From Bacteroidales bacterium UBA3843 (GTDB lineage Bacteria; Bacteroidota; Bacteroidia; Bacteroidales; Paludibacteraceae), in assembly GCA_002392745.1 (NCBI GenBank), contig DGHR01000005.1, positions 121,207 to 146,801 on the forward strand: 25,595 bases of DNA, written 5' to 3'. This document shows, piece after piece, positions 14,459 to 21,040 of the stretch (the first letter of the stretch is position 1; every line of letters starts with the position of its first letter). The notes below the pieces were generated by a model that saw only the letters and a program-made list of their open reading frames with translations, searched no databases and was not told the DNA's origin. The position numbers and the translations under genes are program-made.

Positions 14459-16379
14459 GGCGCGAAACAGATGTTAGTATTTCATAAGTAATGGTGCCGA
14501 GCTTGTCGGCCAGTTCCTCCAACGGCATATGTTCGCCGAACACCTCTACAGTGTCTCCCGGGCGTGCGTCAGTGCCGGTTACATCCACCATCGCCTGGTC
14601 CATGCAGACGTTTCCCACCACCGGGCAGCGTTTGCCGCGCACCCACACCTCGCCGCCGTAGTTGGAGAATCGGCGGTCGAAGCCGTCTGCATAGCCGATT
14701 GGTATGACGGCAATCACGCGGTCTTCGTCCAGACGCGTATGGCGGCCGTAGCCGATGGTCTCGCCGGCTTTGACGGTCTTCACAGACAGGATAGTGGTTT
14801 CCAGTGTACATACGTTGCGCAGTTTCGCACCGGCGAAGGAGAATCCGTACAGACCGATACCCAGACGGCACATGTCAAACTGGTAATCCGTGAACCGCTC
14901 AATGCCTGCCGAGTTGCATATATGCTTGAGAATCTTGGTATCGGGTATTTGCGCACTCAGTCCTTTTTTCAGTTCCTCCGCGCAGGTATCGAAATAGCGG
15001 ATTTGGCCGAGCGTGAAATCATCGAACTGCGCCTCGTCGCTGCCTGCCAGATGGGAGAATACCGAAGCCACGCGAACGGCTTTCTGGTGTGTCAGTTTGT
15101 CGATGAGCCACGGAATATCTTCCCTGTAGAATCCCAAGCGGTGCATACCGCTGTCTATTTTCACGTGCACAGGATAGTTCTCCAGCCCCTTGGCCTCAGC
15201 CGCAGCGATGACGGTCTTGAGCGACTGGTGGGAATAGACGTTCGGCTCCAGATTGTTTTCCAATATCAGGTCCATCGCCGCCACTTCAGGGTCCATGACG
15301 ATGACGGGTAACGTAATGCCTGCTTTGCGCAACTCCACTCCCTCGTCTGCCACCGCTACTGCCAAATAATCCACCAGCCCGCTCTGTTGCAATGCTTTGC
15401 TGACCTCCACACTGCCGGCACCATAAGCGAATGCTTTGACCATACAGGTCAGGCGGGTCTCCGGCTTGAGTAGAGAACGGAAATAGCGTACGTTTTCCAC
15501 CAGTGCCGACAGGTTCACTTTCAATACCGTCTCGTGCGTCTGGTGCAGGATTCGTTCGGCGATGGTCTCTTCGTCATAACCCAGCGCACGCATCACTGCG
15601 GCGCAAGTGCGCACGTTCTGGTGTGTCGGGTCTTCTATCACGCGCTCCGCATGGACAAACAGTTTCATTTTCTCCGCCCGCTTCTGCTCCAGCGAGACGA
15701 AGTTCTCGTCGTGCTCATGACCGATATAGGTGATGACACCTATCGTAGGACGGATGATACGTTCCAACCGCTCCATCTCGCCCGGCTGGCTGATACCCGC
15801 CTCGAAGATAGCGAGGCAAGGCTTATCACCTGCAGGCGCAGCCGGTCTTTCAGTGAAACGGTCTTTCAGTGAAGCGGTCTTACAGTCCGCAGGACGGTCA
15901 GCGTTGGCTAAAAGCCAAACGCTCAGCGGCACTCCTATCTGCGAATTATACGACTTGGGCGAACGAATCACCGTGTAGTCGTCTTTCAGCAACTGGTAAA
16001 GCCATTCCTTCACCACCGTTTTGCCGTTGGAACCGGTGATGCCGATGACAGTGCCGTGAAACTGCGAACGGACATATGCCGCCAGCGTCTGCAACGCGGC
16101 TAACACATCCGGCACCACAATAAACACACTCCCTGCTTTCGGCTGCTGACTTTCTATTTGTTCCTTGGTGCATACAAAGGCTTGCACGCCTTTGGTTTGC
16201 AGTTCAGGGATATACTTCGCACCGTCGTTCTTGGCGGTCTTGATTGCGAAAAAGAGCGTGTTCTGAGGCTCTGTGCCCAACTGGCGGCTATCCGTCAGCA
16301 GGTGGCGGATTTCCAATTCCGCCTCCACGCCCGACCCGGCATCTGCTGCCAATATCTGCTTGATTTCTGAGAGTTTCAT
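14430..16379 (-). CDS. murF-alr: MurF-Alr fusion with a shortened MurF half
   Basis: A 649-aa protein. Residues about 1-280 are MurF-like: IKQILAADAG, the LLTDSRQLGTEPQNTLFFAI domain, the P-loop GITGSNGKTVVKEW, then FEAGISQPGEMERLERIIRP. Residues about 281-649 are a complete alanine racemase: start HETVLKVNLSALVENVRYF, PLP-lysine region MVKAFAYGAG, CNSAGIERF, GYGRHTR, and PIGYADGF with NVCMDQAMVDV. In Bacteroidetes such fusions usually have about 820-840 aa. Here the MurF part ends soon after AAVMRALGYDEETIAERI, and no NDSYN-type motif or C-terminal ligase domain is present, so ligase activity is doubtful. An insert at about 160-180 (SLKDRFTERPAAPAGD) comes from 16-bp repeats. I used the start MKLSEIK because the longer frame would begin upstream of the promoter. 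Confidence 0.92.
   Translation of the reverse strand: MKLSEIKQILAADAGSGVEAELEIRHLLTDSRQLGTEPQNTLFFAIKTAKNDGAKYIPELQTKGVQAFVCTKEQIESQQPKAGSVFIVVPDVLAALQTLAAYVRSQFHGTVIGITGSNGKTVVKEWLYQLLKDDYTVIRSPKSYNSQIGVPLSVWLLANADRPADCKTASLKDRFTERPAAPAGDKPCLAIFEAGISQPGEMERLERIIRPTIGVITYIGHEHDENFVSLEQKRAEKMKLFVHAERVIEDPTHQNVRTCAAVMRALGYDEETIAERILHQTHETVLKVNLSALVENVRYFRSLLKPETRLTCMVKAFAYGAGSVEVSKALQQSGLVDYLAVAVADEGVELRKAGITLPVIVMDPEVAAMDLILENNLEPNVYSHQSLKTVIAAAEAKGLENYPVHVKIDSGMHRLGFYREDIPWLIDKLTHQKAVRVASVFSHLAGSDEAQFDDFTLGQIRYFDTCAEELKKGLSAQIPDTKILKHICNSAGIERFTDYQFDMCRLGIGLYGFSFAGAKLRNVCTLETTILSVKTVKAGETIGYGRHTRLDEDRVIAVIPIGYADGFDRRFSNYGGEVWVRGKRCPVVGNVCMDQAMVDVTGTDARPGDTVEVFGEHMPLEELADKLGTITYEILTSVSRRVQRIYFYE
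15844..15890. repeat. 16-bp tandem repeat inside murF
   Basis: GGTCTTTCAGTGAAAC, GGTCTTTCAGTGAAGC and GGTCTTACAGTCCGC follow each other. They encode part of the extra loop before FEAGISQPGE. Although 16 is not a multiple of three, the whole insert keeps the frame. Confidence 0.85.
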
Positions 16380-16402
16380 TTTGTACAACAAGTTTTGCGC
16401 CA

Positions 16403-16434
16403 CAAAGGTACTACAAAAATTGCACATACGCAAA
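16403..16434 (-). promoter_or_regulatory. Promoter of murF-alr
   Basis: On the minus strand, TTTG (16434-16431), 20 nt, TACCTTTG (16410-16403) match the consensus. The start codon is at 16379, so the leader is short. The in-frame ATG at 16466 would lie upstream of this promoter. Confidence 0.85.
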
Positions 16435-16486
16435 CAAACGAACAACTTTTTTAGAGAAGAACGCAATTTTATTGCGTATTTTAGGA
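16405..16486. repeat. 82-bp direct repeat, copy 1 (carries the murF promoter)
   Basis: Identical over 82 bp to 16651-16732. It contains the promoter spacer and -33 box of murF and a perfect inverted repeat ACGCAAT-TTT-ATTGCGT (16461-16477), about 27 nt upstream of the -33 box. Confidence 0.95.
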
Positions 16487-16650
16487 TACAAAACAGCTAT
16501 CGGGAGCTTGCTCACGGATAGATGGTATGGATTCTAAAATATAAGGATGTCAGTCCGTTTCTCAAAAAAATTGTAAGTGCTTGCGTATGGGCTGCAAGAC
16601 GCGAAAGTAGCTACGGAGGGTCCCGCCCCGTAGGGGAAGGGGAGGGGCCG
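16487..16650. other. Intergenic spacer between the 82-bp copies
   Basis: No convincing gene. Its right end, GGAGGGTCCCGCCCCGTAGG then GGAAGGGGAGGGGCCG (about 16616-16650), is a GC-rich repeat word related to the insert in the rSAM gene. It abuts copy 2 of the direct repeat. Confidence 0.6.
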
Positions 16651-16732
16651 AAGGTACTACAAAAATTGCACATACGCAAACAAACGAACAACTTTTTTAG
16701 AGAAGAACGCAATTTTATTGCGTATTTTAGGA
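16651..16732. repeat. 82-bp direct repeat, copy 2 (promoter -7 box disrupted)
   Basis: Identical to 16405-16486. The base just left of the copy boundary differs, so the -7 element reads TACCTTCG rather than TACCTTTG on the minus strand. The inverted repeat is at 16707-16723. Confidence 0.95.
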
Positions 16733-16767
16733 CATGAGTTCTCCCATTCTCAGCCATTTTCAACACC

Positions 16768-16810
16768 TTTATCGGAGGCTTATCGGACTTTTATCGGAGG
16801 CTTATCGGAC
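16768..16810. repeat. Tandem repeat TTTATCGGAGGCTTATCGGAC x2
   Basis: Two 21-bp units, 16768-16788 and 16790-16810, are each made of two TTATCGG-type half units. It resembles the 11-bp repeat at 4511-4558 and lies about 60 nt upstream of the cupin promoter. Confidence 0.9.
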
Positions 16811-16869
16811 TCAAAGGGGAATAGTGGTTAATCAGTCATATCCTGTTTTTCAATAAAAATCATGAAATA

Positions 16870-16901
16870 TTTGTATATTTCAATTTTTTGTTGTACTTTT
16901 G
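16870..16901 (+). promoter_or_regulatory. Promoter of the cupin-to-ogt gene series
   Basis: TTTG (16870-16873), 20 nt, TACTTTTG (16894-16901) fit the Bacteroidetes consensus. The cupin start is at 16926. Confidence 0.85.
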
Positions 16902-16925
16902 CAGTCGAACCGATTGTACAAGAAA

Positions 16926-17291
16926 ATGTCAAACAACATTACAACAACTGAACTCCTCCGCACATCCCAAAGTTGGGACGGAGCCGCATTGCCTGCCTAC
17001 CCTGCCGGCAAGCCCGAACTGATAATCAAACGCCTGGACTTCCCCGTAGGCGCCAAGACCGAATGGCATCACCACCCTGTGCTCAACTACGGTATCGTAC
17101 AACAAGGCGAACTGACCATCGTCTGTCAGGACGGCAGAGAGAAGACGTTCCGTGAAGGCGAGGCGCTGGTTGAAGTCATCGGCACCGTACATCGCGGCGA
17201 GAACAGAGGCACTAAGCCGGTCATTCTCAACATGTTCTATTTCTCCACTCCGGGCGAAGAGATAACCATCCGACATCCGGAATTGGACTAA
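16926..17291 (+). CDS. Small cupin-domain protein
   Basis: A 121-aa protein with a single cupin barrel. Metal-binding-type residues are in EWHHHPVLNYGIVQQGELTI (His-rich motif 1 with the Glu/Gly pattern), and motif 2 is in GTVHRGENRGTKPVILNMFY. The start MSNNITTTELL was chosen because an earlier in-frame ATG at 16899 lies in the -7 box. Such cupins have various roles, from sugar or organic-acid binding to small-molecule turnover, and nothing here fixes the substrate. It is the first gene of a closely spaced plus-strand series. Confidence 0.85.
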   Translation: MSNNITTTELLRTSQSWDGAALPAYPAGKPELIIKRLDFPVGAKTEWHHHPVLNYGIVQQGELTIVCQDGREKTFREGEALVEVIGTVHRGENRGTKPVILNMFYFSTPGEEITIRHPELD

Positions 17292-17347
17292 AGAAACGCA
17301 CGGACGAATACACAGACATATTATAAACATTCAACCATAAAAATCAT

Positions 17348-17863
17348 ATGAATATCTTGATTCTTCAAGGCTCGCCGAGGGCCAAGGGTAACACCGCCTG
17401 GATGGCGGAAGAGTACAAAGCAGAAGCAGAAGCAGAAGGTCACAACGTGACAATCTACAATCTGGGACACAAGCATATCGCCGGCTGTCTGGCATGCGAG
17501 TATTGCCACGGCAAAGGCAACGGTGCCTGCATCCAGAAAGACGATATGCAGGAACTCTATCCGCTCATGGCGGAAGCAGAAGTGCTGGTGCTCGCTGCGC
17601 CAATCTACTACTTCACCCTCTGCGCACAGATCCAGGCTGCTATCCAGCGCATGTACTGCGTCAACGCACCGGCTAAAGTGAAGAAGATGGCGCTCCTCGT
17701 TTCGTCCTATTCTCCGGGTGTCTATGACGGCGCGACAGCCGAGTTCCGCGATATCTGCAACTACTGGCACGCAGAGAACATGGGGGCTGTGACTGCCAAG
17801 ATTGACGAACAGAAGACCGAAGCAACCAAACAAAAGATTGTGGAGCTCGTAAACAAGCTTTAA
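17348..17863 (+). CDS. Flavodoxin-fold NAD(P)H-dependent oxidoreductase
   Basis: A 171-aa protein of the NADPH-dependent FMN reductase/flavodoxin-like fold. The FMN phosphate loop is GSPRAKGNTAWMAE (residues about 8-21), the second region is LAAPIYYFTLCAQIQAAIQR, and GCLACEYCHGKGNGACIQKD is a cysteine-rich loop as in the iron-sulphur flavoprotein-like branch. Length is normal. It probably reduces quinones, flavins or small disulphide/nitro compounds. The gap after the cupin gene is 56 nt, and the hydrolase gene follows after 22 nt. Confidence 0.88.
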   Translation: MNILILQGSPRAKGNTAWMAEEYKAEAEAEGHNVTIYNLGHKHIAGCLACEYCHGKGNGACIQKDDMQELYPLMAEAEVLVLAAPIYYFTLCAQIQAAIQRMYCVNAPAKVKKMALLVSSYSPGVYDGATAEFRDICNYWHAENMGAVTAKIDEQKTEATKQKIVELVNKL

Positions 17864-17885
17864 CCCACCTGCAACAGCCCCACCT

Positions 17886-18797
17886 ATGAGACGCTATCTT
17901 CTGCTTGTCACCATTACCCTACTGACTTTCTCTGCTGCACTGACAGCCGCTGAGACCTACGCCTACGTGGAGCGCGACTCCACCCTTTATCTGGATTTCT
18001 ATGCCCCTGCAGCACCCGCTAACGGATATACCGTCCTGCATGTCTTCGGAGGAGGTTTCATATCCGGCTCACGCGCCAACAAATGGGACACAGCCTACTG
18101 CCATTCGCTGGCGGAAAGAGGTTATGCCGTGGTCGCTATCGATTACCGGCTGGGGCTGAAGGGAGTCACCAAGGTAGGTGTGACGAACCTCAAGCCGATG
18201 GAGAACGCTTTCTACATGGCGGTTGCCGATTGTTCGGCGGCAATACGGTACCTCGTTGCCCATGCTCCCGAAATGGGTATAGACCCCGATAAAATCATTC
18301 TGGAGGGCTCTTCGGCAGGAGCGATTACCGTGCTCATGACCGATTACGGACGATGCAATGCGCTCGATTATACAGCCGATCTGCCCGAGGGTTGGAAACC
18401 CGCAGCCGTCATTGCCTATAGCGGAGCTATCTACTCCACCCGCGGCGCACTCAAATGGGCTACGCCGCCCGCGCCTACGCTCCTCTTTCACGGCATGCTT
18501 GATAAGATTGTTACCTACAAACAGATTACTTTCTGCAACCGCGGTCTCTTTGGTACCAACGCCATCGTCAAACGCCTTGCCAAGTTCGATTATCCCTACT
18601 CCGTCTATCGTATTCCGGGTATCGGACACGAGGTCAGCGTAGCCGGACCGATGACACTTGACGAACTCGATCTCTTTGTCCGCCAGCGTCTTGTCAACGG
18701 CCGCACACTCTTCCAGGATGTCACCCTCCGAGACACCGCCGTTCATCCTACCAAATGGACGAAAATGTCCGTCGGCGACCTCTACAAGAAGAAATGA
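17886..18797 (+). CDS. Secreted alpha/beta hydrolase (carboxylesterase-like)
   Basis: A 303-aa protein. The signal peptide ends near LTAAE (residue about 22). The fold is alpha/beta hydrolase: oxyanion loop HVFGGGFISG (HGGG-like), nucleophile elbow EGSSAG, acid in HGMLDKIVTYKQ, and His in PGIGHEVS. This is the lipase/esterase (HSL/carboxylesterase) pattern. It is probably an exported esterase acting on small esters or acetylated glycans (inference). Its stop overlaps the next start (ATGA, 18794-18797). Confidence 0.88.
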   Translation: MRRYLLLVTITLLTFSAALTAAETYAYVERDSTLYLDFYAPAAPANGYTVLHVFGGGFISGSRANKWDTAYCHSLAERGYAVVAIDYRLGLKGVTKVGVTNLKPMENAFYMAVADCSAAIRYLVAHAPEMGIDPDKIILEGSSAGAITVLMTDYGRCNALDYTADLPEGWKPAAVIAYSGAIYSTRGALKWATPPAPTLLFHGMLDKIVTYKQITFCNRGLFGTNAIVKRLAKFDYPYSVYRIPGIGHEVSVAGPMTLDELDLFVRQRLVNGRTLFQDVTLRDTAVHPTKWTKMSVGDLYKKK

Positions 18798-19087
18798 GAA
18801 CCTATTGCATCTACGGCATACTGATTTATCTCGCGGCTATTAACGTAGCCGCGTTTTTCCTGTACGGCATCGACAAATGGAAGGCGCAGCGCAATAAATG
18901 GCGCATCACCGAGGCACGCTTGCTCCGGATAGCCGTCGCCGGCGGCAGCATCGGTGCCCTGCTCGGTATGAAAATCTGGCACCATAAGACCAAGCACAAC
19001 AGATTCCGCTTCGGCCTCCCCGCCATCCTCATCCTCCAACTCGCCGCCATCCTCGCCGCGCTATACTGTTATTACTTTGTGAATTAG
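18794..19087 (+). CDS. DUF1294 membrane protein
   Basis: A 97-aa protein starting MRTYCIYGILIYLAAINVAA. It has the family pattern YGIDKWKAQRNKWRITEA, then GGSIGALLGMKIWHHKTKH and FRFGLPAILI, with about three membrane segments. The function is unknown; the family is widespread in bacteria. I chose the start in the ATGA overlap with the hydrolase stop; a longer in-frame version would run into the hydrolase gene. The next gene starts 12 nt on. Confidence 0.9.
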   Translation: MRTYCIYGILIYLAAINVAAFFLYGIDKWKAQRNKWRITEARLLRIAVAGGSIGALLGMKIWHHKTKHNRFRFGLPAILILQLAAILAALYCYYFVN

Positions 19088-19099
19088 AATAATATCTAT

Positions 19100-19726
19100 A
19101 TGGCGGAAGCACACTATCCATATCCCGATATAGAGCAGCACCCTTTGCAGCCTTTTCTGCCTGCTAACGCACAGATACTGATGCTGGGCAGTTTCCCGCC
19201 ACCCAAAGAACGGTGGTGCATGGATTTCTTCTACCCCAACCCTCAAAACGACATGTGGCGAATCATCGGACTGGCTTTCTTTGGCGACAAGACATTTTTT
19301 GAAGGACAAAGGGACAAAGTACAAAGTACGAAGGCAAATAAGAAAGTGTTCGACCGTGAAAAGATTGTCGCTTTCTGCCAGGCGAAAGGCATTGCTATCT
19401 TCGACACGGCGCAGGCGGTCATCCGCTTGCAAGGCAATGCGGCGGACGAACACTTGGAGATAGTTGAGCAGACCGACATCGCTGCCCTGCTGCAACAGAT
19501 ACCGTCCTGCCACAATCTCTGCTGCACGGGCGGCAAAGCCGCGCAGACACTGGCGGAGATACTGCATTGTGCTACTCCTAAAGTCGGCGAATATACCGAG
19601 ACACACTTTGCCGGCAGAACCATCCGTTTCTGGCGGATGCCGTCTTCCTCACGGGCGTACCCGCTATCGCTGGAGAAGAAAACGGCTGCCTACCGCCGTA
19701 TGTTTGAAGCCACACACCTGCTATGA
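19100..19726 (+). CDS. Uracil-DNA glycosylase superfamily protein
   Basis: A 208-aa protein. The core motif 1 is ILMLGSFPPPKERWCMDFFY then PNPQNDMWRIIG, as in the hypoxanthine/uracil DNA glycosylase branch (G-S-x-P ... P-x-N-x-x-W, with Asn as the likely catalytic residue). Motif 2 is at MPSSSRAYPLSLEKK. It removes deaminated bases in related proteins. The segment EGQRDKVQSTKANKK (residues about 72-87) is coded by a GGACAAAGTACAAAGTACG-type repeat and looks like an insert. The stop overlaps the ogt start by 4 nt, pairing two DNA-repair genes. Confidence 0.85.
   Translation: MAEAHYPYPDIEQHPLQPFLPANAQILMLGSFPPPKERWCMDFFYPNPQNDMWRIIGLAFFGDKTFFEGQRDKVQSTKANKKVFDREKIVAFCQAKGIAIFDTAQAVIRLQGNAADEHLEIVEQTDIAALLQQIPSCHNLCCTGGKAAQTLAEILHCATPKVGEYTETHFAGRTIRFWRMPSSSRAYPLSLEKKTAAYRRMFEATHLL
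19312..19333. repeat. GTACAAAGTACGAAGG-type repeat in the glycosylase gene
   Basis: The run GACAAAGTACAAAGTACGAA, with GGACAAAGG just before it, encodes RDKVQSTK. It is the same word as near moxR, in the BatD-like gene and in the 23467-25248 gene, here also in an open frame. Confidence 0.75.
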
Positions 19727-20274
19727 CCCTCTATACCGCCGCATATCACTCCCCCCTGGGACCTTTCGTCATAGAGAGCGACGGAGAAGCATTAACCGGT
19801 CTGCGGTTCGGGGATTCCGGCATCGGGAAAAACCTCCACCCCATGCCAACGCAAACAACCTCTTCTCTCCCTATCTTTGATGAAGTAATCCGATGGCTGG
19901 ACGATTATTTTGCGGGCAGGCAGACAGAGAACGCCGCCATGGGTGCAAAGACAGACGCACGGATTATAGTCCAACCCAAAGGCACAGCATTTCAGCAGCA
20001 CGTCTGGCAGGCTCTTTTGAACATTCCGTATGGCAAGACGGTCAGTTACGGAGAGATAGCCCGGAGGGTCGGCTGCAAATCCGCGCAGGCTGTAGGACAA
20101 GCCGTCGGAGCCAACCCTATCGCATTGCTCATCCCTTGCCACCGCGTCATTGCCGCGCACGGCAAATTAGGCGGCTACGCATACGGAATAGAACTAAAAA
20201 GGCACTTATTGGAATGGGAGAAGAACCCTACAGAGACGTTCGCGATGCGTACTAATCGTGCCCTTCAGGGCTAA
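19723..20274 (+). CDS. ogt: Methylated-DNA--protein-cysteine methyltransferase
   Basis: A 183-aa O6-alkylguanine DNA alkyltransferase. The DNA-binding part reads FQQHVWQALLNIPYGKTVSY then GEIARRVGCKSAQAVGQAVG. The active-site motif is IPCHRVIAA (acceptor Cys), followed by GKLGGYAYGIELKRHLLEWE. The N-terminal half is the usual RNase-H-like domain, slightly lengthened by a linker at about 30-75. It repairs O6-methylguanine by suicide transfer. It overlaps the glycosylase gene by 4 nt, which suggests a joint base-damage repair unit. Confidence 0.95.
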   Translation: MTLYTAAYHSPLGPFVIESDGEALTGLRFGDSGIGKNLHPMPTQTTSSLPIFDEVIRWLDDYFAGRQTENAAMGAKTDARIIVQPKGTAFQQHVWQALLNIPYGKTVSYGEIARRVGCKSAQAVGQAVGANPIALLIPCHRVIAAHGKLGGYAYGIELKRHLLEWEKNPTETFAMRTNRALQG

Positions 20275-20450
20275 GAAAGAGTTCGCAAAGCTCGAACGAT
20301 TATTTCTATGTCCTTGCTGCTGCCCGCACTCGCGCGGCGCACGTACTCCTTCTTGCAGTGCATACGCAGGATACTTGAAACTTTTTTTGAGAATGACGGA
20401 CGTTTCGTCCTTTCGTATAGAGCTACCTTCACAAAAAAGTTTCTCATTTT
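20275..20450. other. Intergenic region after ogt
   Basis: No gene supported. GTTCG-CAAAGCT-CGAAC (20281-20297), followed by ATTATTTC, could be a weak terminator for the ogt series. The right part contains ACAAAAAAGTTTCTCATTTT, similar to DNA upstream of the murF promoter. Confidence 0.45.
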
Positions 20451-20482
20451 CTTGCGTATGTGCAATTTTTGTTGTACCTTTG
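20451..20482 (+). promoter_or_regulatory. Promoter of the LecA-like membrane cassette
   Basis: CTTG (20451-20454), 20 nt, TACCTTTG (20475-20482). The core TTGCGTATGTGCAATTTTTG is shared with the murF promoter, so the two are copies of one promoter sequence. Confidence 0.8.
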
Positions 20483-20527
20483 TCGCCGTAATGATTCCGT
20501 CTGGGCGGTATAACGAGAAAAACACCC

Positions 20528-21034
20528 GTGCTAAAAGGTATTTTCATATCATCAGGAATAGTAATCCTCATCCTTCTGATACTGTATATCTCGTTCTGCG
20601 AGCGTAATGAGTTATGGGTGAGAGTATGCTGTTGCGTGGCGATTATTGCGGTGGTAGCAACGGCGACATACAGAACGTGCGTTATTCTCCGGTTGCGCAA
20701 TATGGCGACAGAGATACCTGTGCATGACGAGATTTTGTTGGACGATAACAGGATTCATCTCCATCAAACCGTTGTTTATGTCCGCGAAGAAGAGGACAAG
20801 ACCTATTCCCTATTCGACAAAGAGAACCATTTGCTGGCGGATAGTATACGCTCGTGGACCATCGAGCACATAGAAATCAGTCCCAAGGATAGATTTGATG
20901 CGATTGAGTACGTGTCATTCTCCGGAGACACATTGCTCTACGATATGTATCACCATATGCCCCGAAGGCCGGAAGTGTTCGAACCGCACTCCAGGGAGGC
21001 TATATTATGGGAATTCAACTATAGCAATCTATAA
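20528..21034 (+). CDS. Membrane protein, 168 aa, first of a four-gene cassette
   Basis: I do not recognise this protein. It starts with GTG (VLKGIFISS, read as Met), about 45 nt after the promoter. Two membrane segments follow (residues about 5-24 and 31-52), then a soluble, acidic part with LLDDNRIHLHQTVVYVREEE, LADSIRSWTIEHIEI and SFSGDTLLYDMYHH. The tail is likely extracytoplasmic or cytoplasmic depending on topology, which the sequence does not settle. The next gene starts 6 nt after the stop, so they are cotranscribed. GTG use and the weak ribosome site suggest low expression. Confidence 0.75.
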   Translation: MLKGIFISSGIVILILLILYISFCERNELWVRVCCCVAIIAVVATATYRTCVILRLRNMATEIPVHDEILLDDNRIHLHQTVVYVREEEDKTYSLFDKENHLLADSIRSWTIEHIEISPKDRFDAIEYVSFSGDTLLYDMYHHMPRRPEVFEPHSREAILWEFNYSNL

Positions 21035-21040
21035 ACTCAC

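Noticed and set aside
14430..16379. Frameshift or split gene to explain the short MurF half
   Set aside because: The frame is open throughout and joins MurF-like and racemase parts without a stop. The missing part is not found in another frame nearby, so it is a deletion rather than a frameshift.
16380..16466. Longer start of murF-alr at 16466
   Set aside because: It would lie upstream of the -7 and -33 boxes at 16403-16434, and the extra residues translate the promoter.
16899..16925. Longer start of the cupin gene at 16899
   Set aside because: That ATG overlaps or abuts the -7 box TACTTTTG, so it cannot be in the transcript.
20491..20607. ATG start at 20491 for the first gene of the LecA-like cassette
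   Set aside because: It is in a different frame from the 168-aa protein; the GTG at 20528 gives a frame with two membrane segments and a close fit to the next gene.
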